Shown: positions 1-8,773, counted from the stretch's first letter. The stretch is DNA of 64,000 bases from Streptomyces aculeolatus (GCF_020400605.1 NZ_JAINRD010000011.1:166882-230881), one strand, 5' to 3'. Translations and numbers: made by a program. Notes: generated by a model from the sequence alone, not told the origin.

Positions 1-1353
1 ACCGTCGAGGCGACCGAGATCAGCGACCACCCCCGGTTCGCCCACCGCGGGCTGATGATCGACCCGGCCCGGAACTTCCTGGAGGTCCCCGAGGTCCGGC
101 AGCTCATCGACGGGCTCGTCCAGTCCAAGGGGAACGTGCTGCACTGGCACCTGACCGACGACCAGGGCTGGCGGGTCCAGATCGACTCCTGGCCCCGGCT
201 CACCGAGGTCGGTGGGGGCATGTCCATGCCCGGCGGACGGACGGGCTTCTACACCAAGGACCAGATCCGGGACGTCGTGCGGTACGCGGCGGACCGGCAC
301 GTGCAGATCATCCCCGAGATCGAGATGCCCTCCCACACGACGGCGGCCAGGACCGCGTACCCGCAACTGAGCGGCGCGGGCGGGTACCTGGCGGATCTGG
401 AGACCACCTACGCGTTCGTCGACGACGTCCTCCGCGAGGTCGCCGCGCTCTTCCCCTCCCCCTACGTCCACCTGGGGGCCGACGAGTCGGACATGCCGCA
501 CGACCAGTACGTGCGGTTCCTGCGCCGGGTCGAGGGCATCGCCCGCGGCCACGGCAAGACCATGATCGGCTGGTCCCCCAGCTGCGGCGTGGGCCTCGAC
601 ACCGAGACGGTCCACCACTACTGGCAGGACCAGAGCAGGGAGATGTCGCGGGAGTGGTTCCACCCCCGCCGCCCGGTGCTGCTCTCCCCGACCCAGCAGA
701 CGTACCTGGACTACCCCTACCCCACGTACGACACCCGGCGTTCGTACTCCTGGAACCCGTTCGACCTCACCGACGGCTGGACGGGCGCCAAGGTGCAGCG
801 CGACTACGGGCTCGACAACGACGACATCATCGGCATCGAGGCGCCGATCTGGGGCGAGCGGATGCTGCGGGGCCTCCCCGACGTGCAGTACCAGGTGTTC
901 CCCCGGCTCCCGGCGATCCTGGAGAAGGCGTGGTCACCCGCCGAGGCCACCGAGGACGCCGAGGGCGTGGTGGCCAGGACCGCGGTGCAGGGCGCGCGCT
1001 GGCAGTTCGCCGGCCGGAACTTCTGGGCGGACCCCGGTGTGCGCTGGGAGGCCGCGGCGGTCGGCACCGACCTGCGCACCGGCCGGGACGGCGCCGTCGA
1101 CGGCACGGTGGCGAGCCTGGCGCTGCCGGGAGCGGCACCGGCCGAGGTCACCGCGACGGTCGACTGGGGCGACGGCACCACGGGCCCCGCCACGGTCACG
1201 GGCGACGCCGCGGGCGACCGCAGGATCAACGGCGTGTACCGGATCGAGGCCGCACACCGCTACCGGCGCCCCGGCACCTACCGCGGCACGGTCCGCGTCA
1301 CCGCCCCGAACGCCGAGGCCACCGCCGCGTTCACCGTCACCGTCCCCCGCTGA
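1..1353 (+). CDS. GH20 beta-N-acetylhexosaminidase with PKD-like C-terminus (5' partial)
   Basis: The frame is open from base 1, so the N-terminus and any signal peptide lie outside the window. The visible 450 residues belong to glycoside hydrolase family 20, which removes terminal N-acetylhexosamines from chitin fragments and glycans by substrate-assisted catalysis. Diagnostic segments are RGLMIDPARNF at visible codons 16-26, HWHLTDDQGWR shortly after, and VHLGADESD, whose adjacent Asp-Glu (bases 481-486) is the catalytic pair of the family. WSPAEATE and the aromatic-rich DYPYPTYD stretch fit the rest of the barrel. The last 90 or so residues contain VDWGDGTTGP and end in a beta-rich tail, typical of a PKD-like module. 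The enzyme is probably exported, by family, but this cannot be seen here. Confidence 0.92.
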   Translation, partial: TVEATEISDHPRFAHRGLMIDPARNFLEVPEVRQLIDGLVQSKGNVLHWHLTDDQGWRVQIDSWPRLTEVGGGMSMPGGRTGFYTKDQIRDVVRYAADRHVQIIPEIEMPSHTTAARTAYPQLSGAGGYLADLETTYAFVDDVLREVAALFPSPYVHLGADESDMPHDQYVRFLRRVEGIARGHGKTMIGWSPSCGVGLDTETVHHYWQDQSREMSREWFHPRRPVLLSPTQQTYLDYPYPTYDTRRSYSWNPFDLTDGWTGAKVQRDYGLDNDDIIGIEAPIWGERMLRGLPDVQYQVFPRLPAILEKAWSPAEATEDAEGVVARTAVQGARWQFAGRNFWADPGVRWEAAAVGTDLRTGRDGAVDGTVASLALPGAAPAEVTATVDWGDGTTGPATVTGDAAGDRRINGVYRIEAAHRYRRPGTYRGTVRVTAPNAEATAAFTVTVPR

Positions 1354-1371
1354 CGCACCGCCCCGCACGGA

Positions 1372-1401
1372 GCCGCCGGCGCCCGCCAGGGCGCCGGCGG
1401 C
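1372..1401. terminator. Bidirectional hairpin between GH20 and response-regulator genes
   Basis: A perfect 13-bp stem (1372-1384 with 1389-1401) and a 4-nt GCCA loop lie between two convergent genes. There is no U-tract, as is usual for actinomycete terminators. It could serve both strands. Confidence 0.7.
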
Positions 1402-1439
1402 CGGGCGCCCCGCCACCGCGTCCCCGCCTTCTCGGCGGC

Positions 1440-2111
1440 TTAGCCGCCGGTGGGGCGGACGAGGCCCGTTTCGTAGGCGAAGACCGCTGCCTGGGTGCGG
1501 TCGCGCAGGGAGAGCTTGGTCAGGATCCGGCCCACGTGGGTCTTCACCGTCTGCTCCGCCACCACCAGCCGCTCGGCGATCTCCGCGTTCGACAGGCCCT
1601 GCGCGATCAGGCTCAGCACCTCCGTCTCGCGTTCCGTCAGGCCGCCCACGCGGTCCTTCAGCGGGGCCCGCGGGGCGCGGGTCAGGCGGGCGAACTCGGT
1701 GATGAGGCGCCTGGTCACGGCGGGGGCGAGCAGGGCGTCACCGGTGGCGACGATCCGTACGGCGTGGGCCAGTTCGGCGGCGGAGGCGTCCTTGAGGAGG
1801 AACCCGGACGCGCCCGCGCGCAGCGCCTCGTACACGTACTCGTCGAGGTCGAAGGTCGTCAGGATCAGCACCCGGACGGCCGCGTCCGGCGGCTCGGTGA
1901 GGCGGCGGGTGGCCTCGATGCCGCCGAGGCCCGGCATCCGGATGTCCATCAGCACGACGTCCGGGCGCAGTTCGGCGGCCTTCGCGACGGCGTCGGTGCC
2001 GTCCACCGCCTGGCCGACGACCTCGATGCCGGGCTCGGCGTCGAGCAGCACGGTGAAGCCCTGGCGCACCATGACCTGGTCGTCGGCGATCAGCACGCGG
2101 ATGTTCGTCAC
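1440..2111 (-). CDS. NarL/LuxR-type response regulator
   Basis: This 223-aa regulator has a receiver domain (about residues 1-120) followed by a LuxR-type helix-turn-helix (about 155-215: LTERETEVLSLIAQG, then NAEIAERLVV and TVKTHVGRI). The receiver has the acidic pair D10/D11, the phospho-acceptor D56 in VLMDIRMPG and the conserved Lys in FLLKDA. Its ATG overlaps the stop of the upstream kinase gene (ATGA), so the two are translationally coupled and should be cognate partners. By position relative to the sflA-type gene it could be the counterpart of S. coelicolor AbrB (SCO1744/1745), a repressor system for antibiotic production. That link is from memory of gene order and is not shown by the sequence. 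Confidence 0.92.
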   Translation of the reverse strand: MTNIRVLIADDQVMVRQGFTVLLDAEPGIEVVGQAVDGTDAVAKAAELRPDVVLMDIRMPGLGGIEATRRLTEPPDAAVRVLILTTFDLDEYVYEALRAGASGFLLKDASAAELAHAVRIVATGDALLAPAVTRRLITEFARLTRAPRAPLKDRVGGLTERETEVLSLIAQGLSNAEIAERLVVAEQTVKTHVGRILTKLSLRDRTQAAVFAYETGLVRPTGG

Positions 2112-3484
2112 GGGGTGTCCTCACCGTCCGGGGTGGCGGGCGTGGTGTGCGGCGCGGGTGCCGCGGGGGCCGGGGGCGCCGCCGGGGTCGCGGGCAGTAC
2201 CGCGGTGACCTCGTAGCCGCCGTCCGGGGCGGTGCCGGCGGCCAGTTCGCCGCCCAGCATCGCCGCGCGCTCCCGCATCCCCAGCAGCCCGTGCCCCGCC
2301 CCCGCCCACGGCGGCGCGGCACGCTCGGGCGCGGTGTTGGCGACGCGGACCGTGAGCCCCGCGGGGTGGTAGCCGATCTCGACCAGGGCGCGGGCCCCGG
2401 GCGCGTGCCGGGCCACGTTGCTGAGCGCTTCCTGCACGATGCGGTACGCGGACAGCTCGATGCCAGGCGGCAGCGCGTACGGCTCGCCGGTGGTCCGGGT
2501 GTCGACCTCGACCCCCGCGCGGCGTACGGCGGCGGCGAGTTCGCCGAGCCGGTCGAGGGTGGGCTGCGGCGCGTGGCGTACGTCCTGGGGGTGGAGGGCG
2601 GCGCCCGCTCCCCCGTCGTCGGCGCGGAGCACGCCCAGCACCCGGCGCAGCTCTGCCAGCGCCTCGACGGCGCTCGCACGGATCCCCGCGAGGTTCTCCC
2701 TCAGCTCCGCCGGCGGGTCCTGCACCAGGTGCGGCGCGACCTGCGCCTGGATGGAGATCACCGACATGTGGTGCGCGACCACGTCGTGCAGCTCGCGCGC
2801 GATCCTGGTGCGCTCCTGGAGCAGTACCCGCCGGGCGCGCTCCTCCGCGGTCAGCTCCTCCTGCGCCGCCAGTTCGGTACGCGCCACCCGCCGCCCGCGC
2901 AGCGCGACGCCCCCGCCGACGGGGAGGACGAGGACCAGCACGGCGAACGGCACGCCCTCGGTGTCGCCGGCGGCGAAGAAGCCGTAGCCGAGGCCCGCCA
3001 GCACGCTGATCACCAGCGTCTCGACCGCGATCCGCGGCCGGCACCGCAGCGCCACCGCGAAGAGCACCGTCGCCTGCAGCACGAGGCCGGTGCCGGTCCA
3101 CGGGAACATCGCGCCCGGGTCGGGCCCGGGGGCGCCGTCCGCGTACCGCGCGACCACCAGCATGGCCGCCGTCGTGATCCACCACGCGAGCACCGGCCGG
3201 ATCAGCGCGATCAGGAACGCGGCCGTCTGCAGCGTCGCGAGCAGGGCGGCGACGCGCATGCCCATGCCGTAGCCGAAGGCGTACTGGTTGGTGGCGGCGA
3301 TCTGCATCGCCACCACCCCCAGCACCACCGGCACGGCCAGCGCGGGCAGCCACTCGCGCAGCCGCGAGCGCCGGGTGGCGGTGGCCGGCGCCGTACGCGG
3401 CGGCGCGCTGACGGCCGTCGTCCACAGGTCCGCGTGCAGCGTCCGCAGGCCGCCACGCAGCCACGCGGCCAGTCGCTCTGCCAT
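2108..3484 (-). CDS. Sensor histidine kinase, DesK/NarX-like (HisKA_3)
   Basis: A 458-aa membrane kinase. About five hydrophobic segments between residues 40 and 195 form the sensor part, followed by a short helix and the HisKA_3 motif RTRIARELHDVVAHHMSV with phospho-acceptor His at about 233. The ATPase domain has EALSNVARHAPG (N box) and GHGLLGMRERA (G box). I chose the ATG at 3484 because GGGAGGGG lies just upstream; a start nine codons earlier lacks such a site. The gene follows the acyltransferase by 28 nt and overlaps the regulator by 4 nt. The signal is unknown. The lack of a large extracytoplasmic domain suggests it senses the membrane or an intramembrane ligand. Confidence 0.92.
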   Translation of the reverse strand: MAERLAAWLRGGLRTLHADLWTTAVSAPPRTAPATATRRSRLREWLPALAVPVVLGVVAMQIAATNQYAFGYGMGMRVAALLATLQTAAFLIALIRPVLAWWITTAAMLVVARYADGAPGPDPGAMFPWTGTGLVLQATVLFAVALRCRPRIAVETLVISVLAGLGYGFFAAGDTEGVPFAVLVLVLPVGGGVALRGRRVARTELAAQEELTAEERARRVLLQERTRIARELHDVVAHHMSVISIQAQVAPHLVQDPPAELRENLAGIRASAVEALAELRRVLGVLRADDGGAGAALHPQDVRHAPQPTLDRLGELAAAVRRAGVEVDTRTTGEPYALPPGIELSAYRIVQEALSNVARHAPGARALVEIGYHPAGLTVRVANTAPERAAPPWAGAGHGLLGMRERAAMLGGELAAGTAPDGGYEVTAVLPATPAAPPAPAAPAPHTTPATPDGEDTP

Positions 3485-3512
3485 CGTCCCCTCCCCTCCC
3501 TGACCCTCCACC

Positions 3513-4628
3513 CTAGGTACCTCGCATGGCGGGCCGGCTTCTCTCGTACGGGTGGAAAGCCGCCCGGCACACCAGCAGCACCGCCGCGAACGCCGGCAGC
3601 CACACCAGCCTCGCCGCCACCCAGCCGCCCCCGTCCGGCACCGTGTGCAGCCCCGGCAGCGCGTCGCCCGCGAGCAGGCCGAGGGCCGAGACCGCCATCA
3701 TCGCCGTCTGGTGCCAGAGGAAGACCGTCATCGCCGACAGGTTGAGCAGCGCCACCGCCGCCCACGCCGCCGGCCGCCGCAGCACCCGGCGCAGCGGCCC
3801 GAGGAGCAGCAGCGCGGCGCCGCACTGGGCGAGGCCGAAGGCGGCGGCGGCGAGGGTCGGCGGGTCCAGGTTGGAGACGGCGGCGCCGGGCACGCCGACC
3901 ATGGCCGCCGGGTAGCCGGCGTACAGCACCAGTCCCGCCGTCGCCGCCGCACCGCCGCCGAGCAGGGCGTACGCCGTCCGCCTCCCCGGCAGCCCGCGGC
4001 GGGCGCCGCGCGCGCCCAGGGCGTACGGCACGAGCCACCCGGCGGCGACGTTCACCCAGCCCAGTGCGGCGGGCCCGCCCGCGCCCAGCCGCCACAGGTC
4101 CACGCAGGCGACCACGGCCAGGGGCCACAGCGGGTGCAGCCGGGCGACCAGCGGGGTCGCCGCGGTCAGCAAGGCGAAGACCAGCAGGAACCACAGCGGC
4201 GACAGCGCGAGCTTCCCGAGGGCGCGTACGGTCGCGTACCCGACGCCGTCCGCCAGCAGCACGCCGAGCACCGCCGCCCACACCGCGAGCACGGCGGCGA
4301 CGGGCCGGAAGAGCCGGCCGAGCCGGGCGCGCAGCCAGCGGGGGTAGGGGGTGCGGGCGGCGCGGGCGGAGGCGTGGCCGCGGGCGGCGACGTAGCCGCC
4401 GACGAAGAAGAAGACGGCGAGGGTCTGCAGGGCCCAGGAGACGGGTGCCAGTGCGGGCATGTAGTGCAGCGGGCTGGCGGCGCGCACGGTGCCGCTGTCG
4501 ACGACGAGGGCGGTGACCAGCCAGTGGCCGAGCACGACGCCGAGGATGGCGAAGGCGCGCAGGGCGTCGATGCCGCGGTCGCGGGTGGGCGGGGTGGCGG
4601 CGGATATGCGGAGGAGGACGTCACGCAT
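3513..4628 (-). CDS. Membrane acyltransferase, acyltransferase-3 family
   Basis: This 371-aa polytopic protein has the acyltransferase-3 (OafA/NodX-like) hallmarks: RGIDALRAFAILGVVLGHW near residue 20, a Phe-rich segment FFFVGGYVAARG near 75, and RLGRLFRP. About ten hydrophobic stretches follow, including FLWHQTAMM near 300. Family members move acyl groups onto cell-surface sugars, lipids or small molecules across the membrane. The ATG overlaps the end of the upstream hydrolase gene by 8 nt, and the kinase gene follows 28 nt downstream. All four genes are probably one transcript, so acylation may be either the output or the signal source of the two-component pair. The substrate cannot be told from sequence. 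Confidence 0.85.
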   Translation of the reverse strand: MRDVLLRISAATPPTRDRGIDALRAFAILGVVLGHWLVTALVVDSGTVRAASPLHYMPALAPVSWALQTLAVFFFVGGYVAARGHASARAARTPYPRWLRARLGRLFRPVAAVLAVWAAVLGVLLADGVGYATVRALGKLALSPLWFLLVFALLTAATPLVARLHPLWPLAVVACVDLWRLGAGGPAALGWVNVAAGWLVPYALGARGARRGLPGRRTAYALLGGGAAATAGLVLYAGYPAAMVGVPGAAVSNLDPPTLAAAAFGLAQCGAALLLLGPLRRVLRRPAAWAAVALLNLSAMTVFLWHQTAMMAVSALGLLAGDALPGLHTVPDGGGWVAARLVWLPAFAAVLLVCRAAFHPYERSRPAMRGT

Positions 4629-5946
4629 GTCCGCATCCCCGGAGGGCGGGGCGGGCGGCGGCGTACGGGGCTGCCTGGCAGCGGATTCCGGGATGCGCCG
4701 CGGCTGCGGCGGCGCCGACGCCGGCGCACGCGGCCTCTCCCCGCACGATCCGGGCCATGCTCCGCAGCGGTACGGAGCCGGGGGTCAGGTAGTCGCTGTG
4801 GCCGCCGGGACCCGCGGCGAAGGTGCAGGCGCCGAAGTCCGGTGAGACCGGGTCCGTGCCGAAGCCGAGCGTCGTCACGAGCAGCGGGATCCGGACGTGC
4901 GGCACCTTGCCCACCCAGTCCGCCGCGCCCCGGCCCGCCCACACCGTGGCGGACGCGTCCAGGCCGGCGGCACTGCCGGCGCCCACCCCGGGGCTGGCGT
5001 ACAGCACGATGTCCGCGACCCGCAGCTCCGCCGCGGCGCGCCCGCAGACCACCGAGCCGTACGAGTGGCAGAGCAGCGAGATCCGGGCGCCGGGGCGGGC
5101 GGCGGTCAGCGAGCGGACGAAGTCGCGCAGCCGGGGCGCGGCGGCCTCGGCGCGGTCCGCGGTCAGCGACTCGGGGCCGACCGTGCTCGGCGTCGCGTAG
5201 CCGAGCCAGGCGACGACGGCGCCCTCCTCGCCGCCGCCCAGTTCGCCGTGGAGCGCCTCGGCCCCGGCGCGGAAGCGCCCGTACGAGTCGAGGCCGGTGT
5301 CGGAGCCGGGGACGAGGACGGCGATCCGCCCGGCGTGCGCCAGGTCGCCGAACACCTCGGCGCTGCGACCCCCGTCGCGGCCGTCGAACGAGACGAAGTG
5401 CCGTCCCGGCGCCGCCATGGCGCGCAGCGACTCGGCGCGGCGCCGGTCGCCGTGGGCGGCGGCCATGCGCGCGGCGGCGCGGATGCCGTCGCGGTTCGCG
5501 GCGTACCGCTGCGCGAGGGCGGTGGGAGTCGCGGCGCCCACGTCGAACGGTGCTGCGGGCACCGGCGCCGGCACCGCGGCGGGCCGGGCAGCGGCGGCCA
5601 CGGGCAACGCCACGGCGGCGGCCACCACCGCGGCGAGCACCCCCCGCAGCAACGTCCCGCGCGCCCGCCCGCCGCGGGGCCGCTCCGCGCGGGGCCGCTC
5701 CGCGCGGGGGCGGGCCGCGGGGAGACCGGCGCGACGCAGCCACGCATCCGGCAGATCCGAGCTGCGCGGCCGCGCGGCCGGCAGAGCCTCGCCGCCGAAA
5801 CCGCCATCGCGGCCCGGGGCGCCGACGCCGCCGCCCCGCGGACCCGCGCCGCGGCCGGCCACCGCCCCGCCCGTGCGTCCTCTCCCGGGCTGCCGACTCG
5901 TCCCCCGGCCGATCGAGCCGGGTCCGCAGGGTCGGGGCCGTGCCAT
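4621..5946 (-). CDS. Exported alpha/beta-hydrolase, DUF1023-like
   Basis: The 441-aa product has a long Gly/Arg-rich N-terminus, then a hydrophobic stretch (VLAAVVAAAVALPVAAA) that can act as signal peptide or anchor, then a DUF1023-type hydrolase. The nucleophile elbow is LLCHSYGSVVC (G-x-S-x-G replaced by H-S-Y-G), and VPGSDTGLD and LVTTLGFGTDPVS fit the oxyanion and acid loops. A late His lies in GGHSDYL. ATG 5946 is preceded by GAGGA at 6 nt; a GTG five codons upstream has no such site. It heads the hydrolase-acyltransferase-kinase-regulator unit. The pairing with an acyltransferase suggests opposed making and breaking of an ester, which is inference. Confidence 0.82.
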   Translation of the reverse strand: MARPRPCGPGSIGRGTSRQPGRGRTGGAVAGRGAGPRGGGVGAPGRDGGFGGEALPAARPRSSDLPDAWLRRAGLPAARPRAERPRAERPRGGRARGTLLRGVLAAVVAAAVALPVAAAARPAAVPAPVPAAPFDVGAATPTALAQRYAANRDGIRAAARMAAAHGDRRRAESLRAMAAPGRHFVSFDGRDGGRSAEVFGDLAHAGRIAVLVPGSDTGLDSYGRFRAGAEALHGELGGGEEGAVVAWLGYATPSTVGPESLTADRAEAAAPRLRDFVRSLTAARPGARISLLCHSYGSVVCGRAAAELRVADIVLYASPGVGAGSAAGLDASATVWAGRGAADWVGKVPHVRIPLLVTTLGFGTDPVSPDFGACTFAAGPGGHSDYLTPGSVPLRSMARIVRGEAACAGVGAAAAAAHPGIRCQAAPYAAARPALRGCGHA

Positions 5947-6106
5947 GAGGAGTCCTCTCACCGGGGTGTGATCCGGTGAGAAAGCTATGAACCGCGGGCC
6001 CCCGCCGGCGTCCCGCCGCAGAGCCCACCTGCCGCGTAGCTCTCAGGTATGACGGGTACGGGCCACGGCGGCGCCGGCCGCCGAGCAGCCCCGCCCGAGC
6101 CCCCGC

Positions 6107-6871
6107 TCAGCCCCGCAGCACCGCCCTGTCCACCAGCGTGACCAGCGGCACCTCGAACTCCTCACGCTGCGTCTCCGGCCGCGCCGCCAGGTAGCCCCGC
6201 ACCCGCGCGAGCAACTGCGCCCGCTCCTCCTCCGGGAGCAGCAGCAGGCGCGAGTGCGTGGCGACCATCGCGGTCAGCGAGTCGCGCGTGTAGCGCAGCC
6301 GGTTGGGGAACCGCTGCCGCTGCACCGGCTCGTACCGTTCGTCGGCCGGCACCTCCACCTCGTCGGACAGGTCGGCGAAGCACGCCTCGCCGCGCGTGAC
6401 CTCGTCCAGCCCGATGATCCAGTCCACGTCGCGGTCGCCCTGGTTCCACAGCCCGGCGACCACCCCGCCCGGCCGCAGCACCCGGGCGATCTCCGGCAGG
6501 GCCAGCTCCGGGTCGAACCAGTGGAACGCCTGCCCCACCAGCACCGCGTCCACGGACCCGGCCGCCAGCGGGATCCGTTCCGCCGTGCCCTCGTGCGCCG
6601 GCACGTCCGGGTACGCGCGCCGCAGCTCCGCCCGCATCGCCCCGTCCGGCTCCACGGCCGTGGTCGGCACTCCCGCCGCGACGAGCGCGGCGGTCAGCTT
6701 GCCGGTGCCCGCGGCGAGGTCGAGGACGTGGAGGCCGTCGCGGTCGGCGACCGGCGCCAGGGCCCATCGGACCGCGGCGGCGGGGTAGTCGGGGCGGAAT
6801 TCGGCGTAGGCCCCGGCCTGGGCGCCGAAGGAGGAGGCGCGCCGACGGTGCAGCTCGTGGTCCGTAGTCAT
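6107..6871 (-). CDS. Class I SAM-dependent methyltransferase
   Basis: This 254-aa protein is a methyltransferase-11-type enzyme. Motif I VLDLAAGTGKL lies at about 49-59, the acidic residue ending strand 2 is in TTAVEPDGAM, and AVLVGQAFHWFD and VLRPGGVVAGLW follow. The FRPDYP entry segment and HWFD motif are typical of the Streptomyces subgroup. The substrate is unknown. The gene is divergent from the 2H phosphoesterase and has its own -10 box seven bases before the ATG. Confidence 0.88.
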   Translation of the reverse strand: MTTDHELHRRRASSFGAQAGAYAEFRPDYPAAAVRWALAPVADRDGLHVLDLAAGTGKLTAALVAAGVPTTAVEPDGAMRAELRRAYPDVPAHEGTAERIPLAAGSVDAVLVGQAFHWFDPELALPEIARVLRPGGVVAGLWNQGDRDVDWIIGLDEVTRGEACFADLSDEVEVPADERYEPVQRQRFPNRLRYTRDSLTAMVATHSRLLLLPEEERAQLLARVRGYLAARPETQREEFEVPLVTLVDRAVLRG

Positions 6872-6884
6872 GATCGCTACGGTA
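6872..6884 (-). promoter_or_regulatory. Leaderless promoter of the methyltransferase
   Basis: On the minus strand TACCGT (6879-6884) is followed by 7 nt and the ATG at 6871, with no Shine-Dalgarno sequence. Transcription would start at or next to the ATG. Confidence 0.5.
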
Positions 6885-6969
6885 CGCCGTCCGCGAAGGC
6901 GCCGGAGAGGCGTTTCCCGCGCGCCGCCCGGCCACCCGGCCGCCGCAACCGCCGCGGGCGACCCCGCCG

Positions 6970-6981
6970 TACGATCCCCCC
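6970..6981 (+). promoter_or_regulatory. Leaderless promoter of the 2H phosphoesterase
   Basis: TACGAT (6970-6975) is followed by six C residues and the ATG at 6982. There is no ribosome-binding site. Confidence 0.5.
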
Positions 6982-7548
6982 ATGTCCCCCGCGCCCACCG
7001 ACTCCGAGGCCGAAGGCTGGCCCACCGCGCCCGGCACGACCGCGCTCAGCGTGTCGCTGCCCGAGGTGGATCCCGTCGTACGGGACTGGCGCGCCCGCTA
7101 CGACACCGCCGCCGCCCACGGCGGCACCGCCCACGTCACCGTCCTCTACCCGTTCCTGCACCGCGACCGCGTCGACGCCCCCGTACGCGCCGTGCTGCGG
7201 CGGCTGTTCGCCGCGCACGAGGCGTTCCCGGTGGCGTTCGCGCGCTGCGCCCGCTTCCCCGGAGTGCTCTACCTCGCGCCCGAGCCGGACGACCCGCTGC
7301 GGGCGCTGACGAAGGCGGTCGCGGAACAGTGGCCTGACCACCCGCCGTACGGCGGCCTCTTCGGCGACCTCGACCCGCACATGACCGTCGCCAACAGCGG
7401 CGGCGAAGCGGTGCACGCGGCGATCGAGGCGGACCTCGCGCCCCGGCTGCCGGTCGCGGCGCGGGTACGGGCGGTGGACCTCGTGGCGTACGACGGCCGG
7501 CGGTGGCGGGAGTGGCTGCGCTTCCCGCTTGGCGGCGGGGGGACGTAG
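6982..7548 (+). CDS. 2'-5' RNA ligase / 2H phosphoesterase family protein
   Basis: The 188-aa protein has the two H-x-T-x motifs that define the 2H phosphoesterase superfamily: HVTV near residue 51 (in HVTVLYPFLH) and HMTV near 133 (in PHMTVANSGG). Members hydrolyse or form 2',5' or cyclic phosphodiester bonds in nucleotides and RNA ends. The length fits. It is monocistronic, divergent from the methyltransferase and convergent with the HxlR gene. The physiological substrate is unknown. Confidence 0.85.
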   Translation: MSPAPTDSEAEGWPTAPGTTALSVSLPEVDPVVRDWRARYDTAAAHGGTAHVTVLYPFLHRDRVDAPVRAVLRRLFAAHEAFPVAFARCARFPGVLYLAPEPDDPLRALTKAVAEQWPDHPPYGGLFGDLDPHMTVANSGGEAVHAAIEADLAPRLPVAARVRAVDLVAYDGRRWREWLRFPLGGGGT

Positions 7549-7564
7549 CGGAGGGGCGCCGCCC

Positions 7565-7582
7565 GGGGACGCGGCGGTCCCC
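7565..7582. terminator. Small hairpin between convergent genes
   Basis: GGGGAC (7565-7570) pairs with GTCCCC (7577-7582) across a 6-nt loop, between the convergent 2H and HxlR genes. Six base pairs is modest. Confidence 0.35.
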
Positions 7583-7595
7583 GACCAGCCGGGGC

Positions 7596-8024
7596 TCAGG
7601 CCCCCGCGGCTCCCGGAACCCGGACGGCTCCCGCCGTGCCCGCGGCTCCAGGCGCCCCCGCCCGCCGCTCGTACGCCTCGCGGGCGTCGAGCAGTTCGTC
7701 CCAGTGCTCCGCCGCCCACGCGCACGCCGCCCGCAGCGGCTCCAGCATGCTCCGGCCCAGCGGCGTCAGCGCGTACTCCACCCGCTGCGGCAGTCCCTCG
7801 TACACCGTGCGCGCCACCAGCCCGTCGCGCTCCAGGGACCGCAGCGAGCGCGTCATCATCTTGGGCGTCACCCGCCGCAGCGGGACGCGGAGTTCGGAGT
7901 AGCGCCGCGGTCCGTCCTCCAGGCAGACGAGGATCAGGCCGGCCCACTTGTCGCCGAAGCGGAACGGCAGGACCGACGACGGGCACAGCTCGTCGAACAT
8001 GTCGGGGCGCAGCGGCTCGCTCAT
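7596..8024 (-). CDS. HxlR-family transcriptional regulator
   Basis: This 142-aa winged-helix protein matches the HxlR/MarR-like family: LGDKWAGLIL-like FGDKWAGLILVCL near residue 24, then RYSELRVPLRRVTPKMMTRSLRSLERDGLVAR (recognition helix and wing start) and RVEYALTPLGRSML. Members respond to redox, aldehydes or small molecules, and often control a divergent oxidoreductase. Here the divergent neighbour is an NAD(P)-binding protein. The gene has a TACGCT box six bases before its ATG. Confidence 0.9.
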   Translation of the reverse strand: MSEPLRPDMFDELCPSSVLPFRFGDKWAGLILVCLEDGPRRYSELRVPLRRVTPKMMTRSLRSLERDGLVARTVYEGLPQRVEYALTPLGRSMLEPLRAACAWAAEHWDELLDAREAYERRAGAPGAAGTAGAVRVPGAAGA

Positions 8025-8036
8025 CCCGCCAGCGTA
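8025..8036 (-). promoter_or_regulatory. Leaderless promoter of the HxlR gene
   Basis: On the minus strand TACGCT (8031-8036) is followed by 6 nt and the ATG at 8024, with no Shine-Dalgarno sequence. Confidence 0.45.
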
Positions 8037-8048
8037 GGCGGCGCTCCC

Positions 8049-8066
8049 GGTATCCCGGAGGAAACC
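8049..8066. promoter_or_regulatory. Candidate HxlR operator
   Basis: GGTATCC (8049-8055) and GGAAACC (8060-8066) form an 18-bp imperfect inverted repeat (6 of 7 positions) in the region between the divergent HxlR and SDR starts. This is the expected place for a local repressor site. Confidence 0.4.
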
Positions 8067-8122
8067 GCGGGCCGCGTTAGCGTGCGGCGGACGATGACGG
8101 CCGACCAGCGGGAGGCAGCGGG

Positions 8123-8773
8123 ATGGGCAGGATCGTGGTGTACGGGGCGGGCGGCAGGGCCGGTCGCCGGGCGGTGGCGGAGGCGCGGCGGCGCGGGCAC
8201 GAGGTGGTGGCCGTGGTGCGGGACCCGGTGAAGCACGCGGGCGTCGCGGGCGAGGGCATACGGCTCGTGGCCGGGGACGCGGCGGACGCCGACGCGGTGG
8301 CGGCCGCGGCGGCCGGCTGCACCGCGGCGATCGCCGCGGCGGCGGTGTACGGGGAGGGCACGGACCCGGACGCCTTCTTCCGCGGCTCGGCGAAGGCGCT
8401 GGCGGCGGGGCTCCCCCGGGCGGGGGTGGCGCGGCTGGTGCTCGTCGGGCTGGCGTCGCTGCTGCCGGACGCGACGGGCCGCCGGCTCCTCGACGACCCG
8501 GCGTTCCCGGCGGAGTTCCGTCCCTTCTGCGAGGCCCACGCGGCGGGCCTGGAGGTCCTCCGCGCGGTGCCGCCGGAGCTGGACTGGCTCTACGTCAGCC
8601 CGGCGGGCGACTTCGACCACGACGCCGGCCGCACGGACCGCGGTTACCGCGTCCGCGCCCACGGCGACCCCGGGGAGCGCATCTCGTACCCGGACTTCGC
8701 GGTCGCCCTGCTGGACGAGGCGGAGTCGCCCCGCCACAGCCGTATGCACCTGGCGGTGGGCGAGGCCCCCTGA
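8123..8773 (+). CDS. NAD(P)-binding atypical short-chain dehydrogenase (NmrA/epimerase-like)
   Basis: The 216-aa protein starts with the dinucleotide-binding strand-turn RIVVYGAGGRAGRR (residues 3-16). It continues with HEVVAVVRDP, the expected second strand, and LVAGDAAD before the third. It lacks a clear YxxxK catalytic pair, as is common in NmrA-like and SDR_a5 proteins that bind NAD(P) to reduce substrates or to sense redox state. GGGAGG lies six bases upstream of the ATG. It is divergent from the HxlR regulator, its likely controller. Confidence 0.82.
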   Translation: MGRIVVYGAGGRAGRRAVAEARRRGHEVVAVVRDPVKHAGVAGEGIRLVAGDAADADAVAAAAAGCTAAIAAAAVYGEGTDPDAFFRGSAKALAAGLPRAGVARLVLVGLASLLPDATGRRLLDDPAFPAEFRPFCEAHAAGLEVLRAVPPELDWLYVSPAGDFDHDAGRTDRGYRVRAHGDPGERISYPDFAVALLDEAESPRHSRMHLAVGEAP

